Of a DNA stretch of 47,183 bases, positions 8,897 to 16,292 are shown one piece after another. Positions within the stretch are counted from its first letter, which is position 1. Every line of letters begins with the position of its first letter. The translations under genes were made by a program, and so were the position numbers. This DNA comes from Salipiger aestuarii (GTDB lineage: Bacteria; Pseudomonadota; Alphaproteobacteria; Rhodobacterales; Rhodobacteraceae). A model generated the notes under the pieces. The model worked only from the letters and a program-made list of their open reading frames with translations. It made no database searches and was not told where the DNA came from. The stretch lies in contig NZ_QLMG01000034.1 in NCBI RefSeq assembly GCF_003259905.1, positions 1-47,183 on the forward strand. Reading direction: 5' to 3'.

Positions 8897-8999
8897 AAGA
8901 TGTGAGTGGTACTACCACGCACACATCTTGCACATCAGGTTTCAGCCTCGCTGGGACACATCTCGCACATCAGGTTTCAGCCTCGCTAAGACACGTCTG
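8897..8999. repeat. Long hairpin followed by 35-bp direct repeats
   Basis: A near-perfect hairpin lies at 8897-8929: outer arms AAGATGTG and CACATCTT, inner arms GTGGTA and TACCAC. It runs directly into two copies of a 35-bp unit containing CACATCAGGTTTCAGCCTCG (copies at about 8931 and 8966) and a diverged third start near 8991. The arms of the hairpin share ACATCT with the repeats. The arrangement resembles the regulatory or terminal region of an insertion sequence, but no transposase is attached. Confidence 0.6.
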
Positions 9000-9095
9000 T
9001 ACGTTAGATTCGGGTCCACGCGGAGCTATCTCGCTTGCGGTCAAGGAGGTTCAGTAATTGCGTCAAAAAATCCATTGCGGTGTTATAGTCAACAA

Positions 9096-9476
9096 ATGAA
9101 ATTGATTCGGTGGTTTGGAAAACGAAAGATGCCTCATGTACATCCGGGATTCTCCCTCGCCCAACTTATTGAAACGACTGCCAATGAGCTTCGGGCAGTG
9201 CGTGATAGAGCTCCTGATGACACAGTAATCCAACTTACAGATTGCGAGCTAGAGCTGGCCGTCACTGTTGGTGCCGAAGCTGGTGGCGGGATCAAGTTTT
9301 GGGTCGTGGATACGAGTGCTAAAGGAAACCTTGAAAGCGTTAGTCGAGTCACATTGAAATTTGGGCCGGTCCCGGGGAAGCCAGGTATCGCAGCGAGAGC
9401 TGGCGAGCAAACTAGTGGAACTGATCCCGACCCCAATGTGCTCGAAGGAGACGATTCTAGTGGCGACGGAAGCTGA
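9096..9476 (+). CDS. Trypco2 (trypsin co-occurring domain 2) protein
   Basis: The 126-aa protein from the ATG at 9096 contains a trypco2-type domain: SLAQLIETTANELRAVRD, then a strand pair around QLTDCELELAVTV, AGGGIKFWVVDT, and a final VTLKFGP strand. It ends in a polar, low-complexity tail. Trypco2 domains are known from predicted conflict systems, where they sit beside peptidases and nucleotide-dependent regulators and are thought to act as adaptors. A longer in-frame extension upstream runs through palindromic repeats and was rejected as non-coding. The gene overlaps the next one and forms a three-gene cassette with a retropepsin-like protease. Confidence 0.7.
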   Translation: MKLIRWFGKRKMPHVHPGFSLAQLIETTANELRAVRDRAPDDTVIQLTDCELELAVTVGAEAGGGIKFWVVDTSAKGNLESVSRVTLKFGPVPGKPGIAARAGEQTSGTDPDPNVLEGDDSSGDGS

Positions 9477-9672
9477 CAGCAGAGCACTCGCAGAAATCTG
9501 GCACCCTGAAGCTCTCGAAAGTTGTTTGGGACTATGGATAGCATTTACAGCTAGCGACGGCGTCATTACGTCCGCCGACTCCCAGGCATATTTACTGGAA
9601 CAATTTGAGCATGCGATTTCTGAAGGAAAGGCTCCGCTGTTCGCCTTTGTTGATTTTCGGGAGCGAGTATGA
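9460..9672 (+). CDS. 70-aa unknown protein between trypco2 and protease genes
   Basis: I do not recognise this protein. A GTG at 9460 is preceded by a good GAAGGAG ribosome-binding site about 9 bases upstream, giving a 70-aa product with EIWHPEALESCLGLWIAF and GVITSADSQAYLLEQFEH. It overlaps the end of the trypco2 gene by 17 bases and the start of the protease gene by 4 bases (ATGA), so all three are likely translated together. It has no signal peptide or clear membrane span. It could be a linker or inhibitor for the protease; this is context only. Confidence 0.55.
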   Translation: MATEADSRALAEIWHPEALESCLGLWIAFTASDGVITSADSQAYLLEQFEHAISEGKAPLFAFVDFRERV

Positions 9673-10100
9673 TGGCTCCAGCCAATGTTCGGTATGCTGG
9701 AAAAGACTATTTTGGAACCCAGCTCACGAAGAATAGGCTCCTACCCTTTACAATGATAACCTTGCACGGGAGCGGCAACGTCGCGATTCCAATATGGGGA
9801 TTGCTAGATACTGGGGCCGATCACCTGATGCTAAATTCAGGAGAAGCAAAGTACTTGAATATCGACTTAAACCAATGTCCAAAGCGGAAAATGCTTCTCG
9901 CAAATGGATGTGAAGAGGAATACTCTTTGGCGACAATTCAAGTTTCGATTAAGGGGTATCGCAATAAAGTTGATGCATTATTCGGGGTTGTTGGAACGCC
10001 ATTGATTGGCAGAACTACGATCCAACGAACACTGAAGTTTGGTCTTGATGAGCAGGGATGGCTGTACGCAAAGTCTGCCTTAGCCTTAGCCTTACCCTAG
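9669..10100 (+). CDS. Retropepsin-like aspartyl protease
   Basis: The 143-aa protein fits a single retropepsin-like domain. The catalytic motif GLLDTGADHLML is near residue 44 (DTG active site), the flap region lies around residues 70-90, and LIGRTTIQ near residue 113 matches the conserved (I/L)(I/L)GR segment before the last helix. Single-domain enzymes of this fold act as homodimers. No signal peptide is seen, so it is probably cytoplasmic. It starts inside the stop of the 70-aa gene. The last residues ALALALP come from three tandem GCCTTA units, and the 3' end overlaps the convergent gene by 9 bases. It is the probable effector of the trypco2 cassette. Confidence 0.75.
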   Translation: MMAPANVRYAGKDYFGTQLTKNRLLPFTMITLHGSGNVAIPIWGLLDTGADHLMLNSGEAKYLNIDLNQCPKRKMLLANGCEEEYSLATIQVSIKGYRNKVDALFGVVGTPLIGRTTIQRTLKFGLDEQGWLYAKSALALALP

Positions 10101-10466
10101 CAACTCAAATGGGGACGGCCCGGCAGTGGGGCGATCTGCCTCAATTATTCCGTCGCCCGAAATTACCATCTGTCTCGACACTTGTGCGAATCCGCCGATT
10201 TTTGCCCCATCTTTAACTGTTGCGCCACCAAAAATATGTGCATGTCCGTAAATGAGCGCATCGTCTTCAATTCTTGAATCATGCTGAACTATTGCTTCAT
10301 CTGCAATCCAGCATTCACCATCGTGAGACAAATTCGTTTCACTTTGAACATAACCTCCCAAATCACCAGATGCTGCATTGGCAAAATCAACAAGTGCGCG
10401 AATTCTGTACAGTGGTTCACCTGAGACGTTAATGCAATCTTCTAATACCAATTCGTATTTTTTCAT
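10092..10466 (-). CDS. YdcK-like left-handed beta-helix protein
   Basis: The 124-aa protein starts MKKYELVLED, followed by LYRIRALVDF and the segment GDLGGYVQSETNLSHDGECW, a signature I associate with YdcK-like proteins common in prophages and accessory regions. The rest (IADEAIVQHDSRIEDDALIY and on) shows hexapeptide-type periodicity of a left-handed beta helix. It lacks acyltransferase catalytic residues that I can identify. YdcK homologues are usually longer, so this is a short form. Its molecular role is unknown. It converges on the protease gene with a 9-base overlap. Confidence 0.6.
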   Translation of the reverse strand: MKKYELVLEDCINVSGEPLYRIRALVDFANAASGDLGGYVQSETNLSHDGECWIADEAIVQHDSRIEDDALIYGHAHIFGGATVKDGAKIGGFAQVSRQMVISGDGIIEADRPTAGPSPFELLG

Positions 10467-10634
10467 TTAGCCCTCACTTTTAAGAAAGTAAGCACGCTAG
10501 CACATTAAAAATACTATGGTCAATAATGCTGACCTAAGTGCGATTTGTCTTTCTGAACTAGTTGGACGCAATACCAGCTTTCAAGAATATGTCGGCATTC
10601 TATTTACGCTGCAATTACACGATAAGATTGTCAG

Positions 10635-11501
10635 TCAGGTTGGCTGCGTATTTTGTGAGGTTGAGGATGACCCCAGCACATTGCTCTTGATGAAATCATA
10701 GGTCTGGCCTGTTTCAAGCTGGATGAGCAGTACCGCCAAAGCATGCGTGACACAAAGCAACCAATATTCAGCCGTTTCCATCTGATCATATTTGGGCAGG
10801 GCTTTGTTGTGGATGTATCCTTCATGGATAAACAACATATCAGCGCCTTGGCGGATCGACATCTGATGAGCCACATGCGAACTCATGCCCGAGGGCTTGT
10901 ACCCTCTGAAGCGCCTATATCGCTCCCGCATCTTCTCTATTACAACGTGGTTTTCAAAGACATCGGCTGGTACCATTCCGGGAATCTTCCTGATGTCATC
11001 GTAAGGGATCGTATTAGAGCTGATCTCTAATACTCTGTTGGCGATGGGTTTTACGTATGCATTGATGTTAGTGTCTCGCATACTTTTTACAAACCTTAGT
11101 TTTTCTGCCTGCGTCGTGGTTTTTCCCAAGGCTGGCATAAGCCATTTTCGTCCATTCAAGACATCGGGAATTTCGCCTTCCATCATCTTGGCAAGACTGT
11201 TTCGGCGGTCATAGAACTCCCTGACAATTATCTTGGTAGACACATCCCTAATAATGCGATGCGAGGCTTGGCGGGAGACTTTTCGATCTTTGCTTTTTGC
11301 GAGTTTGAAGCGAGTGCCTAAGGTTTGCTGAAGCTTGGTCATGCCTAGATCAACATAGCCACCATCTTCGATCACAGCCTTTGGGATGGAAGAGTATGTC
11401 ATGCCATGCAGCCAACAAAATAACACCCGTACAAGTACGTCCTCTGAGACATGCGTGCCCGCAAGAAAGCGGTTTTTAGGTTTCTTAGCCTTGTCGCTCA
11501 T
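10635..11501 (-). CDS. 288-aa protein of unknown function
   Basis: I do not recognise this protein. It is basic, with a possible helix-turn-helix in the N-terminal 60 residues (HVSEDVLVRVLFCWLHGMTY, then an isoleucine/proline turn). The middle is rich in lysine and arginine, and a hydrophobic helix ETAEYWLLCVTHALAVLLIQ lies near the C-terminus. It stands alone, 168 bases from the YdcK-like gene and divergent from the small membrane-protein genes on the right. It could be a DNA-binding protein of the island. The start at 11501 (MSDKAKKPK) is the first Met of the frame. Confidence 0.6.
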   Translation of the reverse strand: MSDKAKKPKNRFLAGTHVSEDVLVRVLFCWLHGMTYSSIPKAVIEDGGYVDLGMTKLQQTLGTRFKLAKSKDRKVSRQASHRIIRDVSTKIIVREFYDRRNSLAKMMEGEIPDVLNGRKWLMPALGKTTTQAEKLRFVKSMRDTNINAYVKPIANRVLEISSNTIPYDDIRKIPGMVPADVFENHVVIEKMRERYRRFRGYKPSGMSSHVAHQMSIRQGADMLFIHEGYIHNKALPKYDQMETAEYWLLCVTHALAVLLIQLETGQTYDFIKSNVLGSSSTSQNTQPT

Positions 11502-11721
11502 GACGTGCAGCTTGGCCCATAATTCCTAAAGCTGACAAGTTCCAACTCAGCTCCGTGACAGATTTATGGTCGGGGCTTAGTTACTGGTCATGCGCTGATC
11601 ATGGCGCTGAGACGACAAAAACTACAAACGAAACAAACACCCTAAGCGCTGAAAGTTTCAATTTCAGCGATCAATCGAGCTGTGTCTGACGCAGCAAAGG
11701 AAAAGAGAAAGGACGTAAATA

Positions 11722-12018
11722 ATGTATCCACCTCAACACCCAGGCCAAGGAGGCCGAGGACCTGGTGAAGACCTGAAAGGCGGTTTCGCAACATGCGCCG
11801 CTGCGATGGTCTCCATCGTGGTCAGCCCACCGTTCCACGAGTTTACAGCTCCCTATGTCTGGCAGCTGTCTTCAAAAAGTTATGGGCCCGAAATGGTCAA
11901 CTTCATCATGGCGATGTGGATGATCCTCACCTGGCCGCTGACTTTTTTCGCGGCACGCGCAGCAATCAGTGCAGCACTGACTGTGGCAGGCGTCTACATC
12001 GCCTACCGCCTCATCTGA
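11722..12018 (+). CDS. Small membrane protein upstream of the coupling-protein gene
   Basis: The 98-aa product has a glycine/proline-rich N-terminus (MYPPQHPGQGGRGPGEDL) and two hydrophobic stretches at about residues 24-37 and 61-95, consistent with a small inner-membrane protein. An AGAAAGGACG-type ribosome-binding site precedes the ATG. It begins a plus-strand run with the 49-aa membrane protein and the VirD4-like gene, suggesting a role in the transfer module. No named family was recognised. Confidence 0.6.
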   Translation: MYPPQHPGQGGRGPGEDLKGGFATCAAAMVSIVVSPPFHEFTAPYVWQLSSKSYGPEMVNFIMAMWMILTWPLTFFAARAAISAALTVAGVYIAYRLI

Positions 12019-12040
12019 AACCAACACGAAAGGAAACCAA

Positions 12041-12190
12041 ATGCCTAAGATCATTGAAGAACAAGTCGGAACCATCATGCGTCGCCGTAAGGTCAAAACC
12101 TTCGGGGACAAAGTGAAGGAGGTCCTGCAAGGGATCGCATCCGTTGCCTTCGTTCTGGCACTCATCGGCCTATTTATCGGTGGCCAATAA
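12041..12190 (+). CDS. 49-aa single-span membrane protein
   Basis: A short gene starts at ATG 12041 behind an AAAGGAAA site and ends at TAA 12190. It encodes MPKIIEEQVGTIMRRRKVK, a basic segment, then one hydrophobic span SVAFVLALIGLFIGG. It sits 22 bases after the preceding membrane-protein gene and before the coupling-protein gene, so it is probably co-transcribed with both. Function is unknown. Confidence 0.55.
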   Translation: MPKIIEEQVGTIMRRRKVKTFGDKVKEVLQGIASVAFVLALIGLFIGGQ

Positions 12191-12197
12191 TCGAAGC

Positions 12198-12228
12198 GGG
12201 ATGGCCGCTCTCTAAAAGCGGTCATCCC
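12198..12228 (+). terminator. Strong hairpin between small membrane gene and virD4-like gene
   Basis: GGGATGGCCGCT at 12198-12209 pairs with AGCGGTCATCCC at 12217-12228 (12 positions, one G-T wobble) around a 7-base loop. No T-run follows, so it is more likely a processing or attenuation hairpin than a classical intrinsic terminator. It lies 8 bases after the 49-aa gene. Confidence 0.4.
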
Positions 12229-12265
12229 ACCCAAAACCACAACTGAAACATGAAAGGAGACCCTC

Positions 12266-13913
12266 ATGCGATTTGAGGAACAATACCCCTATGGCTCGGC
12301 GCGATTTGCGCAAAGACCTCGAAATCCACCGCGCCTTCATGGCAAAGGGCGGTGTGCCCTTTGGCTTCGCGGGCGGACGCAAACTCTATCACTCGAAGAA
12401 TGCGGGCATGCTGCTGATCGGCGGCGCTGGCTCAGGCAAGTTTACATCCGTCCTAGCACATCTCATGGATGCGCCTGGTCGGGGCAGCGAGCCCGCACGC
12501 TATGCGATCTTCGATCCCAAGCGTGAGCTGCGGGCTGTCATGGAGCCGTACTTTGCATCCATCAAGGCGCGGGTCTACGAGATCAATCCTTACTTCACCC
12601 ATGGGGTGCAGGGAAATCGGCTCTCGCTTCTAAGCCACCTCACGCCTGATAGTCCGCGTCTGGTCGCAGATGCACGACGTGCGGCGCGAACCTTTCTGCC
12701 CGAAAGCGGCGGCGGAGATTCCCAATTCTTCGACCAGAAGGGCCAGAACTGGCTCGATGCTCTTATGCGCGGCCTTGTGCATCTGGATGGCGGGGTGTCT
12801 CCGACGTCGCTCTATGAACTGATCGGGATGGTGCGCTCGTACCCCGACGCCTGGGAAGAGACGGCTTCGGTCATGAGCGCTATGGGTGAAGGCGATCTTC
12901 GCATCACCTTTGACGAGATGCTGGATATGGCGGCAGAGAGCCGCCGCACCTTCGATTCTGTCATGGGCGGCATCAGCAACGCTCTGGCGTTCATGAACGA
13001 TCCGCGCCTGCAAACTGCTCTCGTTCGCACACAGGAAGCCGACTTCACTCTAGATGTGCTCTGCGAGAACACATCCGATCCTGTCTTTGTCTTCTTTGTC
13101 ATGCCGCCGGAGATGACGCAGCAGAACGCGGCGGTCATTCGCCAGTTCTTCTCGACGCTGCGCACGATCAAGCAAATGCGGCCTGATGCACCAACGCTCA
13201 ATCTGGTCATCGATGAAGCGGCCCAACTCGGGCGCTTCCCCGAGATTGCCGAGTTCTACTCGATTGGGCGCGGCTTCGGACTTTCCCCCGTCTGCGTCTA
13301 TCAGGACATCGGGCAAATTCGAAACAACCTTGGGCCCACAGGCGCGATGACGCTCTCGGCGAGCGCAGACATCGAAGTCTATCTCGGCGGCGGTATCTCT
13401 GACCTGGAAACCGCGCGGCATCTAAGCGCCAAGCTCGGCAACCAAACGCTGGAGCTGGAGGATCATCTCACTCAGCACCGCGCCGAGCGCGCCATGCGCG
13501 AAGCGATGCACGATGCGCTCTTCGGGCGCGGCAATGCTACGCGCACGGGTCTGTCTATGAAGACGCTGGACTATGAGCGCGGACACAAACGCAAACAGGC
13601 GCGCGCGCTCATGACGCCCGAAGAAATTCTCGGGATGAGCCACAAGCAATCCCTCGTCATGGCCTCGGGATACGGCATTCCGCCGTTTCTTGCGGACAAA
13701 AGCCCGTACTTCGCCATGCCGCGATACACGGGCCTTTGCGGGCCGAACCCTTACTTCGACCGTGATCTTGGATCGGTCAAAGTGCCTGGCCGCTTCAAAC
13801 GGATGCGATCTCTCAAGGTAATCACGGAATCCGTGCCTTCGGCGCTCGCTGATCTGCCGCAATACCAAAATGGGACATGGAGCTTCATTGAAGGCCACCG
13901 CCCCAAATACTGA
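12266..13913 (+). CDS. VirD4/TraG-type conjugative coupling protein, apparent frameshift near the start
   Basis: The main frame (12273-13913, 546 aa if a TTG start is used) has Walker A LIGGAGSGKFTS near residue 52 and Walker B LVIDEAAQLGRF near residue 310. This matches type IV coupling ATPases that feed DNA to a transfer channel. The best start is the ATG at 12266, behind AAAGGAG. That frame reads MRFEEQYPYGSARFAQ, a typical VirD4/TraG N-terminus, and must shift into the main frame around CAAAGAC (12309-12315), where removing one A joins the two. So the gene is either frameshifted, mis-sequenced or initiated at TTG. No relaxase or other type IV channel genes are in the window. Confidence 0.75.
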
Positions 13914-14035
13914 AAACTGAAACAAGCAAAAGGAAAACGACATGAAACAGGAAATGATCAAAAGCCAAAAAACCGCAGAAATTTGCGGGGTTGGCCCGAA
14001 AAGTGGTAAAATGAAAGTAGAGCAAGGTTCGGCTT

Positions 14036-14167
14036 ATGCCGTACCACTTTCCGCCTCGGCTGTTCAGCGCGTGGCACCTCAAGGGCACGACGGAATTGAT
14101 GCACATCCGCTTGGAGCGGATGCGGGAACGCGCACGCCTAAAATCGGAAAGGAGGGTGCGGCCATGA
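14036..14167 (+). CDS. 43-aa basic small protein (possible)
   Basis: From ATG 14036 a 43-codon frame reads MPYHFPPRLFSAWHLKGT and continues with an Arg/Met-rich helix (MHIRLERMRERARLK). It ends in a TGA that overlaps the next ATG as ATGA, indicating translational coupling. The start lacks a strong ribosome-binding site. A 185-codon alternative frame crosses the same region from 13942, but its first 74 codons look non-coding. Family unknown. Confidence 0.4.
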   Translation: MPYHFPPRLFSAWHLKGTTELMHIRLERMRERARLKSERRVRP

Positions 14168-14499
14168 ATGAACACGATGAAGACCAGGACTTCCGTTTCG
14201 CGCTGAATGCGGCAGCCAAGCCCAGCATCGGGATCGATACGGCGAAGTATCAAGCCTATCTCGATGATCCCGCTCTGACCGATGATCAAAAAGAAGAGAT
14301 CGTGCAGGCGCTCTGGGGTATCATCGTTGCGTTCGTGGACCTCGGCTTCGGCGTTCACCCTCTTCAAGAGGTGCTAGGCCAAGAAGCCTGTGGAAAAGCT
14401 GAGCAACAGCTTGATGTGCAAGGCAACAAGGATTCTAATGAATCCAAGCCTGTAAACACTCTGAGCAAAGAATTCGAGCGCGCCAGCGATGATACGTGA
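14164..14499 (+). CDS. Conserved small protein preceding the serine recombinase
   Basis: The ATG at 14164 follows GGAGGG with good spacing and gives 111 aa. The core (YLDDPALTDDQKEEIVQALW then IIVAFVDLGFGVHP) is a signature I associate with small proteins encoded just before serine recombinases in alphaproteobacterial elements. It is acidic and probably soluble. Its function is not established; a recombination directionality or regulatory role is only a guess. The recombinase start follows 32 bases after its stop. Confidence 0.65.
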   Translation: MNEHDEDQDFRFALNAAAKPSIGIDTAKYQAYLDDPALTDDQKEEIVQALWGIIVAFVDLGFGVHPLQEVLGQEACGKAEQQLDVQGNKDSNESKPVNTLSKEFERASDDT

Positions 14500-14531
14500 T
14501 CGCGGACCGCCAAAGATTGAAAGGAGGCCTC

Positions 14532-16292
14532 ATGGCCATTGCAAACAAAAAAGAGGAGACCCAGCTTAAAGCAGTGATTTACTGCCGGGTCTCCTCGACC
14601 AAACAAAAGCTGGAAGGGAGCGGGCTGGAAAGCCAAGAACACCGCTGCCGCGAGTATGCGGTAGCCAAGGGCTATGACGTCGAAGCCGTTTTCCCCGATG
14701 ACGCATCGGGCGGCGGCGACTTCATGAAGCGCCCAGGCATGGTTGCGCTTCTTAGTTACCTCGATGCGCAGCCCGACAAAAATTACGTTGTGATCTTTGA
14801 CGATCTCAAGCGCTTTGCGCGTGAGACCGAAATGCACATCAAGCTTCGTCAGGCATTCAAGACGCGCGGTGCGCTTGTCGAATGCCTGAACTTCAAATTT
14901 GAAGATACGCCGGAAGGCAAATTCATCGAAACTATTATCGCCGCTCAAGGTGAACTTGAGCGCGAACAAAACCGCCGCCAGGTGGTCCAGAAAATGAAAG
15001 CCCGCGTGGAGAAAGGCTACTATGTCTTTCACCCGCCTGTTGGCTACCGCTACTCCAAGAACCGTGAGCACGGAAAGCTCCTTGTGCGCAATGAGCCTGT
15101 GGCCTCGATCATTCAAGAAGCGCTCGAAGGTTTCGCCAGTGGGCGTTTCCGCTCGCAAGTTGAGGTCAAACGCTTCCTTGAGAGCCAACCCGACTTCCCC
15201 AAAAGTGGGGCATCGGGTTATGTGCATCCTTCAAAGGTCAAAGACATTCTACAGCGCGCTGTCTATGCTGGCTGCGTTGAAGCGCCGGATTGGGGCGTCA
15301 CCATTCGCAAGGGGCATCATGAAGCTCTGATTAGCTTCGAGACCTTTGAGCGCGTTCAAAACGTCCTAAATGGCGTGGTGTATGCGCCTGCGCGAAAGGA
15401 CATCAACGAAGACTTCCCGCTGCGCGGCTTTGTTGCTTGCGATGATTGCGGCGAGCCCATGACCTCCTGTTGGTCCAAAGGCCGCAATAAGCTCTATCCA
15501 TACTATCTCTGCGATACCAAAGGTTGCGCCTCCAAGCGCAAGTCGATCCGCCGTGACGAGATTGAGCATGGGGCAGAAGGCATTCTCCGCTCGCTTCAGC
15601 CAGCCAAGCAACTTGTAGCGATGGCACGGGCAATGTTCACCGATCTTTGGGAGATGCGCCTCTCTGAGGCCAAGAACGCGAAAGAGACGCTCAACAAGCA
15701 GCTCAAGTCTCTGGATAGCGAAGTGAAGTCGCTGCTTGGGCGCATTGTGCAATCATCCAGCCCGACCGTGATTAGCGCTTATGAAGCGCATATCGAAGAG
15801 CTGGAGCTTCAACGTCTGAAACTGGAGGATAAGATCGATTCCGCGCTCCCTGCAAAGGGACACCTGTCTGAATTTATCGAACCGGCCATTCAGTTCCTGA
15901 CAAACCCTTGGAATCTTTACAAGAAAGGCGACTTTGCGATGCAGCAAACAGTGCTGCGTCTGACCTTCGCAGAGCCACTTCGCTATAGCCGGAATGAAGG
16001 TTATCGAACCGCTGAAATCACCTTTCCATTCAAGGTGTTAGCGGATTTTTCAACCCCGAAGTGCGGGATGGTGGGCGACCCTGGAATCGAACCAGGCGTG
16101 CGTCTCCGCGAGGGAGTTACAGTCCCCTGCCACACCTTGCGGCCTGTCGCCCACGTCACACCGGGCCTGCCCAGCGTGTGGGGGGCTGATTACCTTCGGC
16201 CAAAACCGGCGTCAACAGGAAAATCCGTTGCAACCCTGCCCAGCGCGTTGCAAGGAAAGCGAACCTCGCAAGCAGGAGCAATACCATGGTGA
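14532..16292 (+). CDS. Large serine recombinase (site-specific integrase of the tRNA-Tyr island)
   Basis: The start ATG at 14532 follows AAGGAGG. The N-terminal resolvase domain has the catalytic serine in YCRVSS (residues 17-22) and a further conserved run GLESQEHRCREYA. The recombinase domain follows, then a zinc ribbon (CDDCGEPM...YYLCDTKGC) near residues 312-337 and a coiled-coil region to about residue 440. The frame has no stop before the adjacent tRNA-Tyr: residues after about 512 are translated from the tRNA and flanking DNA, ending at 16292. Such read-through is typical when the recombinase gene abuts its own attachment site, so the length differs between integrated and excised forms. 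Confidence 0.85.
   Translation: MAIANKKEETQLKAVIYCRVSSTKQKLEGSGLESQEHRCREYAVAKGYDVEAVFPDDASGGGDFMKRPGMVALLSYLDAQPDKNYVVIFDDLKRFARETEMHIKLRQAFKTRGALVECLNFKFEDTPEGKFIETIIAAQGELEREQNRRQVVQKMKARVEKGYYVFHPPVGYRYSKNREHGKLLVRNEPVASIIQEALEGFASGRFRSQVEVKRFLESQPDFPKSGASGYVHPSKVKDILQRAVYAGCVEAPDWGVTIRKGHHEALISFETFERVQNVLNGVVYAPARKDINEDFPLRGFVACDDCGEPMTSCWSKGRNKLYPYYLCDTKGCASKRKSIRRDEIEHGAEGILRSLQPAKQLVAMARAMFTDLWEMRLSEAKNAKETLNKQLKSLDSEVKSLLGRIVQSSSPTVISAYEAHIEELELQRLKLEDKIDSALPAKGHLSEFIEPAIQFLTNPWNLYKKGDFAMQQTVLRLTFAEPLRYSRNEGYRTAEITFPFKVLADFSTPKCGMVGDPGIEPGVRLREGVTVPCHTLRPVAHVTPGLPSVWGADYLRPKPASTGKSVATLPSALQGKRTSQAGAIPW
16069..16085. other. Probable attachment site at the 3' end of tRNA-Tyr
   Basis: The recombinase gene runs into the tRNA 3' end, and accessory genes lie only on that side, so the crossover core should lie within or next to the tRNA 3' arm. 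No second copy of the tRNA 3' end was seen to the left in this window, so the partner site is likely outside it. Exact core bases are not determined. Confidence 0.45.
16069..16152 (-). tRNA. tRNA-Tyr (anticodon GTA)
   Basis: On the minus strand the cloverleaf has acceptor arms GGGCGAC and GTCGCCC, anticodon loop CTGTAAC in a GGGGA/TCCCT stem (anticodon GTA), a long variable arm as expected for class II tRNA-Tyr, a T arm CCTGG-TTCGATT-CCAGG, and an encoded CCA at 16071-16069. Its 3' end faces the recombinase and marks the right border of the island. Confidence 0.9.

Noticed and set aside
8601-9095. Long in-frame N-terminal extension of the trypco2 gene
   Set aside because: It runs through palindromic and direct repeats and shows no protein-like composition; the domain and a sensible start begin at 9096.
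10077-10094. Three GCCTTA units at the protease 3' end as a phase-variable tract
   Set aside because: Only three units, in frame, at the extreme C-terminus; copy change would add or remove two residues without affecting the domain.
10516-10701. 61-codon plus-strand frame
   Set aside because: No ribosome-binding site, no homology recognised, and it overlaps the 3' end of the 288-aa gene on the other strand.
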